Shown piece after piece: positions 6,231 to 7,952 of a stretch of DNA of 7,952 nucleotides (within the stretch, counting starts at the first letter, position 1; the number at the start of each line of letters is the position of its first letter). The stretch covers positions 1 through 7,952 of the forward strand of contig JAPLCH010000057.1 of NCBI GenBank assembly GCA_026392325.1. Direction: 5' to 3'. The notes under the pieces were generated by a model. It was given only the letters and a program-made list of their open reading frames with translations, did not search any database and had not been told where the DNA came from. Both the position numbers and the translations under genes were made by a program. Source of the DNA: Solirubrobacterales bacterium. GTDB lineage: Bacteria; Actinomycetota; Thermoleophilia; Solirubrobacterales; Solirubrobacteraceae.

Positions 6231-7403
6231 TCACGCGATCGGGCTGCGCCAGAGGCCGCGCCGTCGCTCGGCATATCGGAGGCGTGGCGCCGTCGGAGCG
6301 TCGTCCAGCCGCGCGAGTTCCGCAGCCAGACCGTCGGCAAACGATTGCGATGAAAACCGCTCAGCGCTGTGTCGGCAGGCGGCAGGGTCGTAGGAGTGGG
6401 GCTCGAACTTCTGGAGTGCAGCTACAAGCGTCTCCTCGTCTGCCTCATCGAAGAACTCTCCGCTCTGTCCTTCAACCACTGTCTCAAGCGCGCCACCAGC
6501 GGCGAGTGCAAGCACCGGACGCCCAGCGGCTTGAGCCTCCACCGAAGCTATCCCGAATTCCTCAGTCGCGCACTGGATCAGGGCTGCTGCGCCCGAAAGG
6601 AGCAGGGCCACCTCCTTGTCGGTTACTCGACCAGCGAACTCGATCGTGGGCCCAGCCAGGGATTGCAAACGGGCAAGGTCCGGACCATCACCAATCACAG
6701 TCAGTGGAATTCCAAGTCTGGAACACGCTGAAACCGTCACATCAATGCGCTTGTGGGGCATGAGCTCTGAAAGAACGACGAAACGTTCGCCTGGCGTCCC
6801 CTCTGAAAACCGTCCTACATCAACAGGAGGGTGAAGCACCGACGACGAACGCCCAAATGACCGGGCAATGCGCTCCCTTGTGATCTCGCCATTGGCTATG
6901 TACATGTCAACCTCTGACGAGACCGCTTTGTCCCACGCCCTCCAGCGCCCCAAAACCCTTGCAAGAACTTTGGTAACTGGAAAGCGCCGTCCTTGCAAAG
7001 CCTCGTCCCTCTGATCCCATGCGTAGCGAAATGGGTTGTGGCAGTAACACACGTGCCTCTGGCCTGGCCCGGCTACCACTCCATGGGACCAAGCCGACGA
7101 GGAGCTCAGAATCAGGTCGTGTCCAGAGAGATCAAGGGACTCGACCGCACGTGGATAGAACGGAAGAAGCCTCCGAAAGGACTTTGCCGTCGGTCTCAGC
7201 TTCTGAAGGCCAGAGGTGACCACCCCCCGCTCTTCAAACCGAAAATTCGAGCCTTCAGCGTTGTAGATCGGGCTGTAAATCGTGGCTTCGGGGAAAAGCT
7301 CACAGAGCTCAAGAAACACGCGCTCGCCGCCCCGCAGATCAACGATGAAATCGTGGACCAGCGCAACACTTCGATAATTTCGCAGCGGACTGCTGTGGCC
7401 CAT
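6231..7403 (-). CDS. GT4 glycosyltransferase, WbaZ/mannosyltransferase-like
   Basis: This GT-B fold retaining glycosyltransferase has 390 residues from the chosen start. It probably adds a hexose such as mannose from a nucleotide donor to a lipid-linked glycan in the cytoplasm. The N-terminal domain opens with VALVHDF (13-19), GGERVFLELCELFPEA (25-40) and CHNPFRYAWD (121-130), a block typical of WbaZ-like enzymes. The C-terminal domain has VVLSELMPHKRID (209-221), VIGDGPD (236-242) and the GT4 E-x7-E motif in EEFGIASVE (E281 to E289), followed by AQAAGRPVLALAAGGALE. The last ~25 residues are an Arg-rich tail. I chose the ATG at 7401-7403 because GGAG (7413-7410) lies six bases before it; the in-frame TTG at 7415 overlaps that ribosome site. 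It is the only gene in the window with a strong Shine-Dalgarno. It precedes rfbH by 57 bases in the same direction and diverges from the hydrolase gene. Confidence 0.92.
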   Translation of the reverse strand: MGHSSPLRNYRSVALVHDFIVDLRGGERVFLELCELFPEATIYSPIYNAEGSNFRFEERGVVTSGLQKLRPTAKSFRRLLPFYPRAVESLDLSGHDLILSSSSAWSHGVVAGPGQRHVCYCHNPFRYAWDQRDEALQGRRFPVTKVLARVLGRWRAWDKAVSSEVDMYIANGEITRERIARSFGRSSSVLHPPVDVGRFSEGTPGERFVVLSELMPHKRIDVTVSACSRLGIPLTVIGDGPDLARLQSLAGPTIEFAGRVTDKEVALLLSGAAALIQCATEEFGIASVEAQAAGRPVLALAAGGALETVVEGQSGEFFDEADEETLVAALQKFEPHSYDPAACRHSAERFSSQSFADGLAAELARLDDAPTAPRLRYAERRRGLWRSPIA

Positions 7404-7413
7404 CAGTATCTCC
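7404..7413 (-). promoter_or_regulatory. Ribosome binding site that decides the GT4 start
   Basis: On the minus strand GGAG (7413-7410) is followed by ATACTG and then ATG (7403-7401). The six-base spacing is ideal, so this ATG is preferred over the TTG four codons upstream. Confidence 0.75.
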
Positions 7414-7525
7414 AAGAATTTTGGTCAGCTGATTCCTAAAGCTACCCGCTGCGTTGGCGGCCCCGTTTGCAAAAACTGTGTAAACAACTGCACCTTCCTC
7501 GCTCGGGCGATGCAATACTGATCCG
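7404..7525. promoter_or_regulatory. Divergent intergenic region with an AT-rich inverted repeat
   Basis: These 122 bases lie between the GT4 gene and the hydrolase gene and must hold promoters for both. An imperfect inverted repeat, GTTTGCA (7465-7471), seven-base spacer, TGTAAAC (7479-7485), matches at six of seven positions. It has the size and form of a LacI- or TetR-class operator. AATACT (7514-7519) is a possible -10 for the plus-strand gene, six bases from its ATG. TAGCTT and TTTAGG on the minus strand near 7435-7444 are weak candidates for the GT4 promoter. No clear -35 is seen. Confidence 0.3.
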
Positions 7526-7952
7526 ATGCGGAAACTCATGGTCGTCCTGTCAGCGAGTGCAATCCTTCTTCTTGCCGGAGGCACGGCTGCCACCGAAGCG
7601 TCTGCGGCGAAGCGCACTGTGCCACAAGGCTTCCTTGGAGTTGACCTTGATGCGGGCGAATCTGATCTTGCTGGCGTGGACATTAACGCGCAGCTCGACG
7701 CTGCCGCAGCGGCAGGCGTGGAGTCAATTCGGTTCCCTCTTTACTGGTTCAGGATCCAGCCGTACTCCTCACCTTCAGATGTCCCAAGCGGGCAGAAAGA
7801 CAATTTCACAGCAGACCCAACAGACCCCACTGGCGCTCCATACGACTGGACAAAGCTTGACGCATGGGTTGGTGCGGCAGCCAGCCGAGGAATACGACTC
7901 TTCCCAAGCGTGATGGGAGCCCCGGACTGGGCCGCAGACCCCAACTTCCCTG
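7526..7952 (+). CDS. Secreted glycoside hydrolase-like protein, clan GH-A type, partial at right edge
   Basis: The frame is open from the ATG at 7526 to the end of the window (142 codons), so the C-terminus is missing. Residues 1-27 are a signal peptide: RK at positions 2-3, hydrophobic core LMVVLSASAILLLAGG, and probable cleavage after ASA (residue 27). The mature part begins with GFLGVDLDAG, then a helix and VESIRFPLYWFRIQPY (65-80). After an Asp/Pro/Thr-rich loop come YDWTKLDAWV and ASRGIRLFPSVMGAPDWAADP. Alternating strands and helices with RFPLYW and GIRLFPSVMGAPDWA are the usual opening of a TIM-barrel hydrolase of clan GH-A (GH5-, GH39- or GH42-like). The catalytic acids lie beyond the edge, so activity and substrate cannot be called. 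No Shine-Dalgarno is seen; GATCCG precedes the ATG directly. It may trim the surface glycan or digest external polysaccharide. Confidence 0.8.
   Translation, partial: MRKLMVVLSASAILLLAGGTAATEASAAKRTVPQGFLGVDLDAGESDLAGVDINAQLDAAAAAGVESIRFPLYWFRIQPYSSPSDVPSGQKDNFTADPTDPTGAPYDWTKLDAWVGAAASRGIRLFPSVMGAPDWAADPNFP

Noticed and set aside
7413..7415. TTG as start of the GT4 gene
   Set aside because: The TTG overlaps the GGAG ribosome site of the ATG at 7401-7403, which has ideal spacing.
6993..7439. 148-codon plus-strand frame opposite the N-terminal half of the GT4 gene
   Set aside because: It lies antisense to conserved GT4 motifs and its translation is not protein-like.
7467..7913. 148-codon plus-strand frame overlapping the hydrolase start
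   Set aside because: The frame starting at 7526 has a signal peptide and a TIM-barrel opening; this one is Arg/Ser/Gln-rich and out of frame with it.
1..7952. tRNA, rRNA, CRISPR array, transposase or phage genes
   Set aside because: None was found by reading both strands; no regular spaced repeats and no recognisable RNA or mobile-element signatures.

Overview
The window carries a cell-surface glycan biosynthesis locus. Most of it has moderate GC, about 56% where I counted by hand, and it reads like an actinobacterium, perhaps of the Thermoleophilia type. The signs are TANNNT -10 boxes very close to start codons, one GTG start, few clear Shine-Dalgarno sites, and DPM-like, GT-C-like and GH-A-like proteins of actinobacterial flavour. 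This taxonomic guess rests on the look of the proteins and not on a search. The first ~300 bases are different: about 69% GC by hand count, encoding the tail of an unrelated-looking membrane protein.

Layout, left to right. Positions 37-306 (-) hold the C-terminal end of a polytopic membrane protein. It is joined out of frame to positions 619-293 (-), the first ~109 codons of a GT-C-like membrane protein. Next is a complete 564-residue GT-C-like membrane protein (609-2303, -), a close paralogue of that broken N-terminus. Upstream of it is a 571-residue fusion of a zinc-ribbon methyltransferase and a DPM-like GT2 glycosyltransferase (2327-4042, -). A divergent 82-bp promoter region separates this from a second GT2, resembling ALG5/DPM (4125-4934, +). 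The last 90 bases of that gene overlap the 3' end of a convergent gene (4845-6173, -) for an RfbH/DdhC (E1)-type CDP-4-keto-6-deoxyglucose 3-dehydrase. Upstream of rfbH, in the same direction, is a GT4 glycosyltransferase (6231-7403, -). Finally, divergently transcribed and running off the right edge, comes a secreted GH-A-like glycoside hydrolase (7526-end, +).

How the genes may fit together (inference). RfbH would deoxygenate C3 of a CDP-sugar to make a 3,6-dideoxyhexose. The GT4 enzyme would add sugars at the cytoplasmic face. The two DPM-like GT2 enzymes would charge polyprenyl phosphate with sugar. The GT-C-like membrane protein would use that lipid-linked donor on the outer face. The methyltransferase domain would decorate a sugar. 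The CDP-glucose pathway partners (RfbF, RfbG), the E3 reductase, a flippase and a polymerase are not in the window.

The points most worth a second look are the chimeric left end, the methyltransferase-GT2 fusion, the 90-bp convergent coding overlap, and the apparently leaderless promoters. I see no mobile element, CRISPR array, tRNA or rRNA.
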